Assembly (NCBI GenBank): GCA_028706655.1
Contig: JAQTVW010000007.1
Location: 1 to 34,096 of the forward strand
Direction: 5' to 3'
Source: Dehalococcoidales bacterium
Lineage (GTDB): Bacteria > Chloroflexota > Dehalococcoidia > Dehalococcoidales > RBG-16-60-22
Length of the DNA: 34,096 nt
The notes below the pieces were generated by a model. That model saw nothing but the letters and a program-made list of their open reading frames with translations, had not been told where the DNA came from and searched no databases. The position numbers and the translations under genes were made by a program. Positions 22,909 to 30,269 of the stretch are shown one piece after another (position 1 is the stretch's first letter; each line of letters starts with the position of its first letter).

Positions 22909-24852
22909 CTAATCGCCCGGCTGGTGACAGATAGTGCACTGTGAGTTAGTCCTGCCCACATGGTCGGAAGGGAAGGGCTCGATGCCGCCCCGCGCATGGC
23001 ACATGAGACAATCGCCGATACCCACGATAGAATGCGGTATCGATCCTGCCGGAGGCGGCAGTGACGGCGGACGGGCAACGGTAGTGGGTTGATGACAGAC
23101 GGTACACAACGCGTTAGTCCGGCCCACATGATTGGCGGGATAAGGTCGCACCGAACCCGGCCCGTGGCACAGGAAGCAGTCCGCCAGCCCGGCAATGCTG
23201 TGTGGTATCACGATAGCCGCCGGAGGGGTCGCCGGGGGACGCGCCGGCAGCTGGGGCGACTTATGACAGATCGTGCATTGTGCGTTAGTCCTGCCGACGT
23301 GATCGGCGGGGTATGGCTGGCTCGATCCGGGACCATGGCAGGAAAAACAATCCTCAAGCCCGGCGATGCTGTGCGGTATCTGACCCGCTGCGGGCGGCAC
23401 TGACGGCGGTGCGGCTGTCGTTGTAGGCTTGTGGCAGACAGTACACAGAGAGTTGGACCTGCCCACATGATTTGCGGGGTATGGCTTGATGTTGCCCGGC
23501 CCGTGGCAGGAAAAACAATCTTCAAGACCGGTGATGCTGTGCGGTATCGGCACGGCTGCCGGCGGTGTTGCCGGCGGCGGTACAGCGATAGTCGATGGTT
23601 GATGGCAGGCGGTGCAAAGCGTATTTGACCTGCCGACATGGTCGGAGGGGAACGGCTTGGTGCCGTCGGCGTCGTGACAGGAAAGGCAGTCTTCAAGTCC
23701 GGCGATTGCATGGGGAATGAAACGCCCGGTAGTGATTGTTCCTTCCCGCCCGGGATTATAGTGGCACGCGTTACAATCAGCGCTGATGACATCCGCCTTG
23801 TTATTCCCGGCGCCTGCCGCCAGTGTCCCATGGCAACGGAAACAGCCCTCTGACTGGCTGTGTCCGACATTATCAAGATGAGTTTGCCAATCTACACCCA
23901 TTTCTGTAAAGACTGTCAGCAGAGCAACTTCTTTCAGTTCTTCGATTGCGTTATCGATATCCTGCCTTTGTTGGGAGTATACTGCCGGATAATTCGTCCG
24001 GTAAAAATCGGCTAAAGCTTCAACTTTGAGATTGGCGATGTCCAGGCTGGGACTGATTTCACCTAATGCCTTGAGTGCTTCACGCTTGATGTAAGGGAGA
24101 CTGCCGTCTATCCTGCCGAGGGTTATCCTTTCGTCGATAAGCTGCTCGGGCGAACTGAATACGTGAGTAGCACGGTTGTGACAATCGATGCAGTCCATCA
24201 ACCGCTTCTCTTTCTCGACCCGGGCGGCAGTAATCTCGCCGGCATACTTTGGATTGGTGTATTCCGCCAGCCCGGCAACCGGGTCTTCCACACCTACCCA
24301 GCCTATCTTGGCGTGCTTTTCGTCGAGAGGGACATACCAGACCCTGGCAGCGATGTGCCAGTGAATATCACGGGCGATTTCTTCCTGCCCGGTACCGACA
24401 CGCAGTACCATGTTAATCGCACGTTCGGTACTGGCTTCATCCACATCATAAGTGGTGTACGTACGTAAAATATCACCCGAGAATATCTCCGGGCGGTGGC
24501 ACTGTTCACAGGTATCTCTTGCCGGGCGCAAATTTTTCACCGGAGTACCGAGCGGGCGTTCGTAAGTACTGAACAACGTCGCGAAGACCTGGGGCAACCC
24601 CCTGATTTTCGCTTTTACCAAATAATCTGCTCCCGGTCCCACATGGCAATCAACGCAGGGTACGCGGGAGTGCGGCGAATGCTGATAGACGGTATACTCC
24701 GGATTCATCACCGTATGGCAAAGCTGCCCGCAGAAGGAGTTGGATTCGGAGAACTCGTAAAGCTGATAGCTGCCCATCACCAGCAATACCAGGCTGATGG
24801 CGCCTGTGATTGCCAGGAAGATGACCTTGTCCTGCCGTAACTTACCCCTCAT
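22909..24852 (-). CDS. NapC/NirT-type membrane-anchored cytochrome c with 16 haem motifs
   Basis: This 647-residue protein has an N-terminal membrane anchor (9-31) and a NapC/NrfH-like core with CGQLCH (41-46, spaced CX3CH), CVDCH (66), CEQCH (115) and CIDCH (221). Two further sites follow, CFRCH (337) and CNACH (360). Then come five diheme modules starting at residues 379, 436, 492, 549 and 605. Each has IPHxIxGLxDC..CH, P(Y/F)PxxHVGR(S/T)N and a second CT.CH, joined by Pro-rich linkers. The total is fifteen CXXCH plus one CX3CH. NapC proteins oxidise quinol in the membrane and pass electrons outward. The string of modules is not part of the usual NapC/NrfH layout. It overlaps the small membrane protein gene by 11 bp. 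Confidence 0.88.
   Translation of the reverse strand: MRGKLRQDKVIFLAITGAISLVLLVMGSYQLYEFSESNSFCGQLCHTVMNPEYTVYQHSPHSRVPCVDCHVGPGADYLVKAKIRGLPQVFATLFSTYERPLGTPVKNLRPARDTCEQCHRPEIFSGDILRTYTTYDVDEASTERAINMVLRVGTGQEEIARDIHWHIAARVWYVPLDEKHAKIGWVGVEDPVAGLAEYTNPKYAGEITAARVEKEKRLMDCIDCHNRATHVFSSPEQLIDERITLGRIDGSLPYIKREALKALGEISPSLDIANLKVEALADFYRTNYPAVYSQQRQDIDNAIEELKEVALLTVFTEMGVDWQTHLDNVGHSQSEGCFRCHGTLAAGAGNNKADVISADCNACHYNPGREGTITTGRFIPHAIAGLEDCLSCHDADGTKPFPSDHVGRSNTLCTACHQPSTIAVPPPATPPAAVPIPHSITGLEDCFSCHGPGNIKPYPANHVGRSNSLCTVCHKPTTTAAPPSVPPAAGQIPHSIAGLEDCFSCHGPGSSQPYPADHVGRTNAQCTICHKSPQLPARPPATPPAAIVIPHSIAGLADCFLCHGPGSVRPYPANHVGRTNALCTVCHQPTTVARPPSLPPPAGSIPHSIVGIGDCLMCHARGGIEPFPSDHVGRTNSQCTICHQPGD
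22912..23718 (-). repeat. Five diheme modules of 56-57 codons
   Basis: The C-terminal 269 codons of the cytochrome consist of four full units of 56-57 codons and a shorter last one. They are alike at DNA and protein level. Each unit holds two CXXCH sites and a conserved HVGR(S/T)N segment. The linkers are rich in Pro and Ala and differ most. Confidence 0.85.
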
Positions 24853-25066
24853 CTTTTTCCTTCGACCTTACGATAATAATAATGAAGTTGATTGCGCCGA
24901 GGATAAAAAGGACAGGCACCATAAAATAGGTAAACACCCCAATAATTGGTCTCTGCCGGGGCAGGCCAGACACCATGTTGAATACGAAAAATATAAGCAT
25001 AAACGCCAGGAGAATGCCTGACGCCTTCATCCACGAATCATCAAATATTTCCGCGAAACGTTTCAA
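24842..25066 (-). CDS. Small two-helix membrane protein, cytochrome partner
   Basis: This short protein of about 74 residues has two hydrophobic helices (GILLAFMLIFFVFNMVSGL and FMVPVLFILGAINFIIIIV) and ends in a charged KEKDEG tail. I do not recognise a named family. It directly precedes the 16-haem cytochrome and overlaps it by 11 bp, so it is probably co-translated and may be a membrane subunit or assembly partner. The start is uncertain: a TTG at 25066 has GGAGAG about 5 bp ahead. A GTG at 25159 would add 31 residues but lacks a ribosome site, and the added stretch is A/T-rich. Confidence 0.65.
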   Translation of the reverse strand: MKRFAEIFDDSWMKASGILLAFMLIFFVFNMVSGLPRQRPIIGVFTYFMVPVLFILGAINFIIIIVRSKEKDEG

Positions 25067-25308
25067 AACTGCTCTCCAAAAGGGCAGACGCTTTCCCACT
25101 TTGTTACTTGCGATATGAGCGTTCAAAGTATTATATCCAGCACTATCTTTAATAGTCACAACATTTTTCAGGAAAATATAACAAATTTATCACATTAAGT
25201 ATTTTGTTGAAGAAAAACAGCTTCCGGACTGACGTTATGCAAGTTAACGGCGAGACACTTGCTCCCTGTCTGATGCTGCGGGAAAGCTAGACTTGAAACC
25301 GTGACGGA

Positions 25309-25707
25309 TTAGAAAGGACGATATACTTGAGGAGGCAGTACCGATTGGAATACTTCACACTGCCGGCAGGTTTCCAGTTTGTTCTGCCAGCAATCACTTT
25401 GCATGCCACGGCAATTTGTACCGTTGATAAACCAGCACAAATTACCGGCGCGGAATTCCCATGCAGCGCATTCTTTACGCCATTCGCCAGGACAATCTTT
25501 GGTTTCCCAGCATGGGCTGACAATATCGCCGGAAGCGTTTTTCAAATATAAAAGGAACATAAGCTGCCGCTCGACACTAGCCGGCACCTTGCGCCATTCC
25601 TGTTCAAAGCTCTGCACCGCCTTGGGGGAGACGCACAGCAGACGGGCTATTTGATTCTGCGTTTTACCAAGTTCGTGGCGCGCCTGGCTGAATTCTCTCG
25701 CTTCCAT
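25309..25707 (-). CDS. HTH regulator with eight-cysteine C-terminal domain
   Basis: This 132-residue protein has an N-terminal Xre-like helix-turn-helix at residues 7-38 (ARHELGKTQNQIARLLCVS, then KAVQSFEQEWRKVP). The C-terminal half has Cys at 66, 72, 80, 91, 99, 106, 114 and 117, with CWxxxxxC, CWFINGTNC and CRQC spacing. Such clusters can bind metal, Fe-S or haem, or respond to redox state; none is proven. I chose the ATG at 25707; a TTG two codons upstream is possible. The divergent intergenic region carries paired 19-bp sites that fit an autoregulated operator. The likely targets are itself, the secreted repeat protein and perhaps the cytochrome genes. Confidence 0.75.
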   Translation of the reverse strand: MEAREFSQARHELGKTQNQIARLLCVSPKAVQSFEQEWRKVPASVERQLMFLLYLKNASGDIVSPCWETKDCPGEWRKECAAWEFRAGNLCWFINGTNCRGMQSDCWQNKLETCRQCEVFQSVLPPQVYRPF

Positions 25708-25730
25708 TTTCAATAATCAATCCGAACGAA

Positions 25731-25751
25731 ATTATACCACGTTGTAGTATA
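25731..25751 (-). promoter_or_regulatory. Regulator promoter -10 and operator copy 1
   Basis: The plus-strand sequence TATACCACGTTGTAGTATA (25733-25751) is the reverse-oriented copy of a 19-bp site; it matches the other copy at 16 of 19 positions. On the minus strand a perfect TATAAT (complement of 25731-25736) sits at its downstream edge, so the site occupies the -35/-10 spacer of the regulator's own promoter. The -35 box is weak. Confidence 0.6.
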
Positions 25752-25789
25752 AAACGAAAGCGCGCCACGATTGGTTCCATAAAGGGGGG

Positions 25790-25818
25790 TTGCATGGTAT
25801 CCTACATTGTGGTATATA
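25790..25818 (+). promoter_or_regulatory. Promoter of the secreted repeat protein with operator copy 2 in the spacer
   Basis: TTGCAT (25790-25795) and TATATA (25813-25818) are 17 bp apart. The 19-bp site TATCCTACATTGTGGTATA (25798-25816) fills the spacer. Its centre is 65 bp, about six helical turns, from the centre of copy 1, so one bound regulator complex could control both directions. Confidence 0.6.
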
Positions 25819-25876
25819 TAAGGTATGAAGCATCCATTCGGAGTCACGTATAGACTGCCCATGGCGGAGGTGGATG

Positions 25877-28594
25877 ATGCTAAAAAAATTGGTGATGCTG
25901 TCTGCAATCGCAATAGCTACACTGTTCGTAATTCTTGCCTTGAAAGCAACCCCTGTAATAGCCAGTGCCGGTCAAACCAGTTCCTGCACTTCCTGCCATA
26001 GTCAATCAAGCACCATCAACATCACTACGGATTTACCAACCCGCACAGTCTCACCGGGTCAATCTTTTCAGGTAAACATTTCCTGGTCGGGAGGGACCAG
26101 CGGGCGTCGCGAGGTAAACTGGCCAACCAATGCCGTTTCCAACACCCTTTTTAGCCCGACTCCGCGCATCCCCTATTCGAGTTCCGCCGCCAGCGGCACT
26201 ACATCTTCTACGCTGACTGCCCCGGCGACTACCGGTACTTATACCGTGAGGGTATTCATCGCAAGAGGCAGTCCGCGGGATTCGGACTATGCTGACGTCA
26301 CTGTCACCGTTGCCGCAGCGAATGCCGCGCCGGTGCTGGGAACTATCGGCAATAAATCGGTCACGTCAGGACAGCTTCTTCAATTCACCGTCTCCGCCAC
26401 AGATGCTAACGGCGGCACCTTGACCTATTCCGCCACTAGTCTGCCTGCGGGAGCAACTTTCAACGCTTCCACTCGTACCTTCTCCTGGACGCCAGCTGCG
26501 GCAGGCACTTACTCCAATATCATTTTCCAGGTCTCCGACGGCTCGCTGACCGACTCCGAGACTATTTCCATCACAGTTAACGCCGCTAATGTTGCACCAA
26601 TTCTTGCCACCATCGGCAGCAAATCGGTCACGTCAGGACAGCTTCTTCAATTCACCGTCTCCGCCACAGATGCTAACGGCAACACCTTGACCTATTCCGC
26701 CACAGGTCTGCCGGCGGGAGCAACTTTCAATGCCTCGACCCGCACTTTCTCCTGGACACCTGCCACGGCGGGTACTTACTCCAATATCGCCTTCCAGGTC
26801 TCCGATGGCTCGCTGACCGATAGCGAAACAATTTCTATTACAGTCACCGCAGCGAATGTTGCACCAATTCTTGCCACCATCGGCGGTAAATCGGTCACGG
26901 CGGGACAACTGCTCCAATTCGCCATTTCAGCAACCGATGCTAACGGCAACACTCTGACCTATTCCGCCACCGGTCTGCCGGCGGGGTCAACTTTCAACGC
27001 TTCCACTCGCACTTTCTCCTGGACGCCTGCCTCGGCGGGTACTTACTCCAATATCACTTTCCAGGTCTCCGATGGCTCGCTGACCGATACTGAGACTATT
27101 TCCATCACAGTTAACGCCGCTAATGTTGCACCAATTCTTGCCACTATCGGCAATAAATCGGTCACGTCAGGACAGCTTCTTCAATTCACCGTCTCCGCCA
27201 CAGATGCTAACGGCGGCACCTTGACCTATTCCGCCACCGGTCTGCCTGCCGGAGCGGACTTCAACCCGGCGACCCGCAATTTTACCTGGACACCCGCTGT
27301 CGGACAGCCAGGGTCTTACGCTAATATCACATTCCAGGTCTCCGACGGCGCCCGCACCGATTCCGAAAGTATTACCATTACAGTCAATGCCGTTAATGAA
27401 GCACCGGCGCTTGGCGCTATCGGCAACCGGACGGTTAACGCCGGCGAGCTTCTCCAATTTACAGTATACGCCACTGACCCAAACAATAATCCGCTGGCAT
27501 ATTATGCCGCAGGTCTACCGTTGGGAGCTACCTTCAATCCTGAGACAGGAGCATTTTCATGGATGCCCACCGCCGAACAGTACGGTGTCTATCCCAATGT
27601 AGTGTTCCATGTGTCTGACGGTTCCCTGACCGATTTGGAAAGCATTACCATCACCGTCAATGAAGTCAACGCACCCCCTGTATTGAACCCAATCGGCAGC
27701 CGGAAAGTCACTGCCGGAGAGTTGCTCCAATTCACCATCAATGCTACCGATGCGAATAGCAATCCGCTCACCGTATCGACCAAGAGCCTGCCTCCGGGTG
27801 CGAACTTCTCCTCTGCAACGAGGACATTCTCATGGATGCCCGCTCGTGAGCAGGCGGGTACTTACAATGTTGTTTTCCAGGTTACGGACGGCAAGCTCAC
27901 TGCCTCCGAGAGCGTGACCATCATCATTGAACAAGCCGATGTTGCTGCGCCTGTGCTCGGTCCCCCGGCAACTTCAGAGATTGAACCGAACAGCATCGTG
28001 ATACGCTGGACGACGGATGAACCGAGCACCAGCCAGGTCGAATACTGGGCAAGTCCCCATAAACTTTCGCCGATGGACAACAACTACGTCACGAATCACA
28101 TAGTCCGGTTGACCGACCTGGAAGCCGGAGCGACCTACCGGTATACGACCCTTTCCCGAGACATGGCGGGCAATTTGTCCGTATCTACAGAATACAATTT
28201 CGCCACTCCGGCAGCGTTTTCCGTGAGCGGACTAACGGTCACTCCCTCCGAAGCGAAAATCGGCGACACTGTGACTATCGGAGCACTCGTTACCAGCAAT
28301 ACTGCTTCGACCGCCACATATGAGTTATTGTTAAAAGTTGCCGGGGCTACCGTTGCCACAAAGACAATAGACCTTGCCCCGCGAGAACAAAAAACGGTGA
28401 CCTTTACAACCACCAGGTATGCCGCCGGTAAAGCACTGGTTGATATCCATGGAGCAGTCGGTTCTTTGCTGGTCTATCCTTCCATACCGCGAACAAACAA
28501 CTCTTTACCTGTGGGGATTTTGGCAGGAATCTTACTGCTCGGGGGAGTGTGCGGTCTTGCCGGCTGGCGGTTATTCCGGCGCTGGACGCGGTAA
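25877..28594 (+). CDS. Secreted Ig-repeat surface protein with one CXXCH and C-terminal anchor
   Basis: This is a protein of about 905 residues. It has a signal peptide (about 1-31), a CTSCH haem-type site just after it, and an Ig-like N-terminal domain to about 150. Six He_PIG/cadherin-like repeats of 89-91 residues follow (about 152-688). A fibronectin-type III domain (about 690-780), a CARDB-like domain and a final transmembrane helix with an RRWTR tail complete it. Repeats share GLPAGATFN, TFSWTP and FQVSDG. Two ATGs are adjacent; the second, at 25877, sits 6 bp from GGAGG. It probably stands on the cell surface as an adhesin or scaffold and may bind one haem c. It is divergent from the Cys-rich regulator and convergent with the flavoprotein gene. 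Confidence 0.85.
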   Translation: MLKKLVMLSAIAIATLFVILALKATPVIASAGQTSSCTSCHSQSSTINITTDLPTRTVSPGQSFQVNISWSGGTSGRREVNWPTNAVSNTLFSPTPRIPYSSSAASGTTSSTLTAPATTGTYTVRVFIARGSPRDSDYADVTVTVAAANAAPVLGTIGNKSVTSGQLLQFTVSATDANGGTLTYSATSLPAGATFNASTRTFSWTPAAAGTYSNIIFQVSDGSLTDSETISITVNAANVAPILATIGSKSVTSGQLLQFTVSATDANGNTLTYSATGLPAGATFNASTRTFSWTPATAGTYSNIAFQVSDGSLTDSETISITVTAANVAPILATIGGKSVTAGQLLQFAISATDANGNTLTYSATGLPAGSTFNASTRTFSWTPASAGTYSNITFQVSDGSLTDTETISITVNAANVAPILATIGNKSVTSGQLLQFTVSATDANGGTLTYSATGLPAGADFNPATRNFTWTPAVGQPGSYANITFQVSDGARTDSESITITVNAVNEAPALGAIGNRTVNAGELLQFTVYATDPNNNPLAYYAAGLPLGATFNPETGAFSWMPTAEQYGVYPNVVFHVSDGSLTDLESITITVNEVNAPPVLNPIGSRKVTAGELLQFTINATDANSNPLTVSTKSLPPGANFSSATRTFSWMPAREQAGTYNVVFQVTDGKLTASESVTIIIEQADVAAPVLGPPATSEIEPNSIVIRWTTDEPSTSQVEYWASPHKLSPMDNNYVTNHIVRLTDLEAGATYRYTTLSRDMAGNLSVSTEYNFATPAAFSVSGLTVTPSEAKIGDTVTIGALVTSNTASTATYELLLKVAGATVATKTIDLAPREQKTVTFTTTRYAAGKALVDIHGAVGSLLVYPSIPRTNNSLPVGILAGILLLGGVCGLAGWRLFRRWTR
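26327..27940 (+). repeat. Six tandem repeats of about 267-273 bp
   Basis: Units begin near 26327, 26594, 26861, 27128, 27401 and 27671. The first three have an exact 267-bp period. Units 1 and 4 share an identical run of more than 80 bp although they are not adjacent, unit 2 differs from them at a few positions there, and unit 3 is more diverged. Units 5 and 6 are older copies. Confidence 0.88.
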
Positions 28595-28606
28595 ACACCG
28601 GGATGA

Positions 28607-30247
28607 CTAGGAAACTACTGCCCGCCCGGTCAGTTCCAGGTTATCGCCGCTCCTGCGGACGATGATGTTCTGTAGCCAGCGGGCGTCATCCTGGTGGGGG
28701 AAATCACTGCGATAGTGCGCACCGCGGCTCTCGGTGCGTTCCAGTGCCGCCTGGCAAACCACTTCGGATACCGACAGCATATTGGCGAGTTCAAACGCCT
28801 GCCACAGGTCATGCGAACTGCTGATACCGATTTGCTGCGATTCCCGCGATAATATTTTAATCTCATCAATAGCTTGCGCCAGCGTTTGCGCGTCCCGGAT
28901 AATGCCGGCTTTTTGCCACAGCGTATCTTTAAGCACTTTTCTAAGTTCCTTGGAAGTAATGGAACCGGACCGAGCTGCTTGAGAGTGCAGCTCATCCAGC
29001 GCACCCCTGACCTGCTTCTGCGGTTTGCTAATCTTAAGATTCAGTGCCGCTTCTGCCGCATTACGCCCGGCGAGCGTCCCCATGACCAGTATTTCGGTGA
29101 TGGCGTTTCCGCCGAGACGGTTGCTGCCATGCATGCCGCCGCAGACTTCTCCGGCAGCAAAAAGCCGTTCTATCTCCGTCCGTCCGCTGCCGTCAATTAC
29201 GACGCCGCCCATTGTGAAGTGGGTAGTGGGACAGATGAAACAGCGTTCGTTGGGAGGGACGCCCTTGGGTAGCAAGCGCGCGAATTTTGTCATCACCTCT
29301 GGAGGAATTTGCGGCAGGTCGATATATAACTTACCATCGATGCCTTTTCCTTGTGATATCTCCTGCATCAGGGCACGGCTTATCCGGTCCCGCGTCATCT
29401 CATTCGGACTATTAAAATACTTAACCAGAACATCCTCACCCGCCGCATCACGAATCCTGGCTCCCGCCCGGAAAACAAAAGTTTCGTATAGTATCAGCCG
29501 ATTGCCGTGCATACCGATTCCGGTGGGGTAGAACTGCACGAATTCCATATCCAACAGTGGCAGACCGGCAGCCAACGCCAGAGCATAGCCATCGCCGGTG
29601 GTCGCCGGCGTATTATCAGTATTACGATAAATCTGTCCCAATCCGCCGGAACACAATATTACCGTCTTCGCCAGAAAAACTACCGGCTCCCCGTCTTTAC
29701 TTACGCCTGCCGCGCCAAATGCCGCACCGTCAGAAACCAGGAGTTGTGTGATCAAAATGTTGTCTGTGAAACGTACTCCGATTTTAGTGGCGTACGAAGA
29801 CATAGGCAAAGTAAAACCGGCGCCGAGGCGTTCCTCGCAGAGGACGACGCGCGGGTGGGAATGACCGGGCACGGGACTCGTTAAAACTTGCCCGCTCTTT
29901 TTTACTATCCGTACGCCGAAGGATTCCAGGTCAGAGACTTGCTGGCCCGCACCACGCACTACGGTATCGGCGATGACACGGTTATTGAGATTACCGCCGG
30001 CAGCAAGAGTATCGTCAAGATGGACTTTGCAGTTATCCTCAGCAGCAGTGAAAGTAGCAGCAAAGCCTCCGCCGGCGATGGTGGTGTTATTACCTCTCCC
30101 CGCCGGCGATTTGCCCACTACCAGAACATCGACCCCCATCTTACGGGCTTCAATTGCCGCACGCAGACCGGCGCCGCCGCTGCCAATGATGAGGACATCA
30201 CAGGTAAACTCAGACAACGAACTCAGCGCAGAGATATTAATTCCCAT
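28607..30247 (-). CDS. Fumarate reductase / succinate dehydrogenase-type flavoprotein
   Basis: This 546-residue FAD protein of the SdhA/FrdA/L-aspartate oxidase family has the dinucleotide site IGSGGAGLRAA (21-31) and GDGYALALAAGLPLLDMEF (218-236). The substrate region TTHFTMGGV carries H343, HGSNRLGGNA carries R377, and the catalytic-arginine helix is TRDRISRAL (286-291). The C terminus has ESRGAHYRSDFPHQDD. At the position of the usual FHPTG histidine it reads FYPTG (Y240). There is no Fe-S or membrane subunit beside it, so its electron partner is unknown. It would reduce or oxidise a C-C bond of a carboxylic acid or CoA ester. It is the last gene of the Lrp-crotonase-flavoprotein group. 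Confidence 0.85.
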   Translation of the reverse strand: MGINISALSSLSEFTCDVLIIGSGGAGLRAAIEARKMGVDVLVVGKSPAGRGNNTTIAGGGFAATFTAAEDNCKVHLDDTLAAGGNLNNRVIADTVVRGAGQQVSDLESFGVRIVKKSGQVLTSPVPGHSHPRVVLCEERLGAGFTLPMSSYATKIGVRFTDNILITQLLVSDGAAFGAAGVSKDGEPVVFLAKTVILCSGGLGQIYRNTDNTPATTGDGYALALAAGLPLLDMEFVQFYPTGIGMHGNRLILYETFVFRAGARIRDAAGEDVLVKYFNSPNEMTRDRISRALMQEISQGKGIDGKLYIDLPQIPPEVMTKFARLLPKGVPPNERCFICPTTHFTMGGVVIDGSGRTEIERLFAAGEVCGGMHGSNRLGGNAITEILVMGTLAGRNAAEAALNLKISKPQKQVRGALDELHSQAARSGSITSKELRKVLKDTLWQKAGIIRDAQTLAQAIDEIKILSRESQQIGISSSHDLWQAFELANMLSVSEVVCQAALERTESRGAHYRSDFPHQDDARWLQNIIVRRSGDNLELTGRAVVS

Positions 30248-30269
30248 ATCTGATTACCGATGACCACCG

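Noticed and set aside
22912-23718. CRISPR-like array
   Set aside because: The regular repeats are codon-phased protein modules with variable linkers inside a long open frame, not short repeats with unique spacers. The same applies to 26327-27940.
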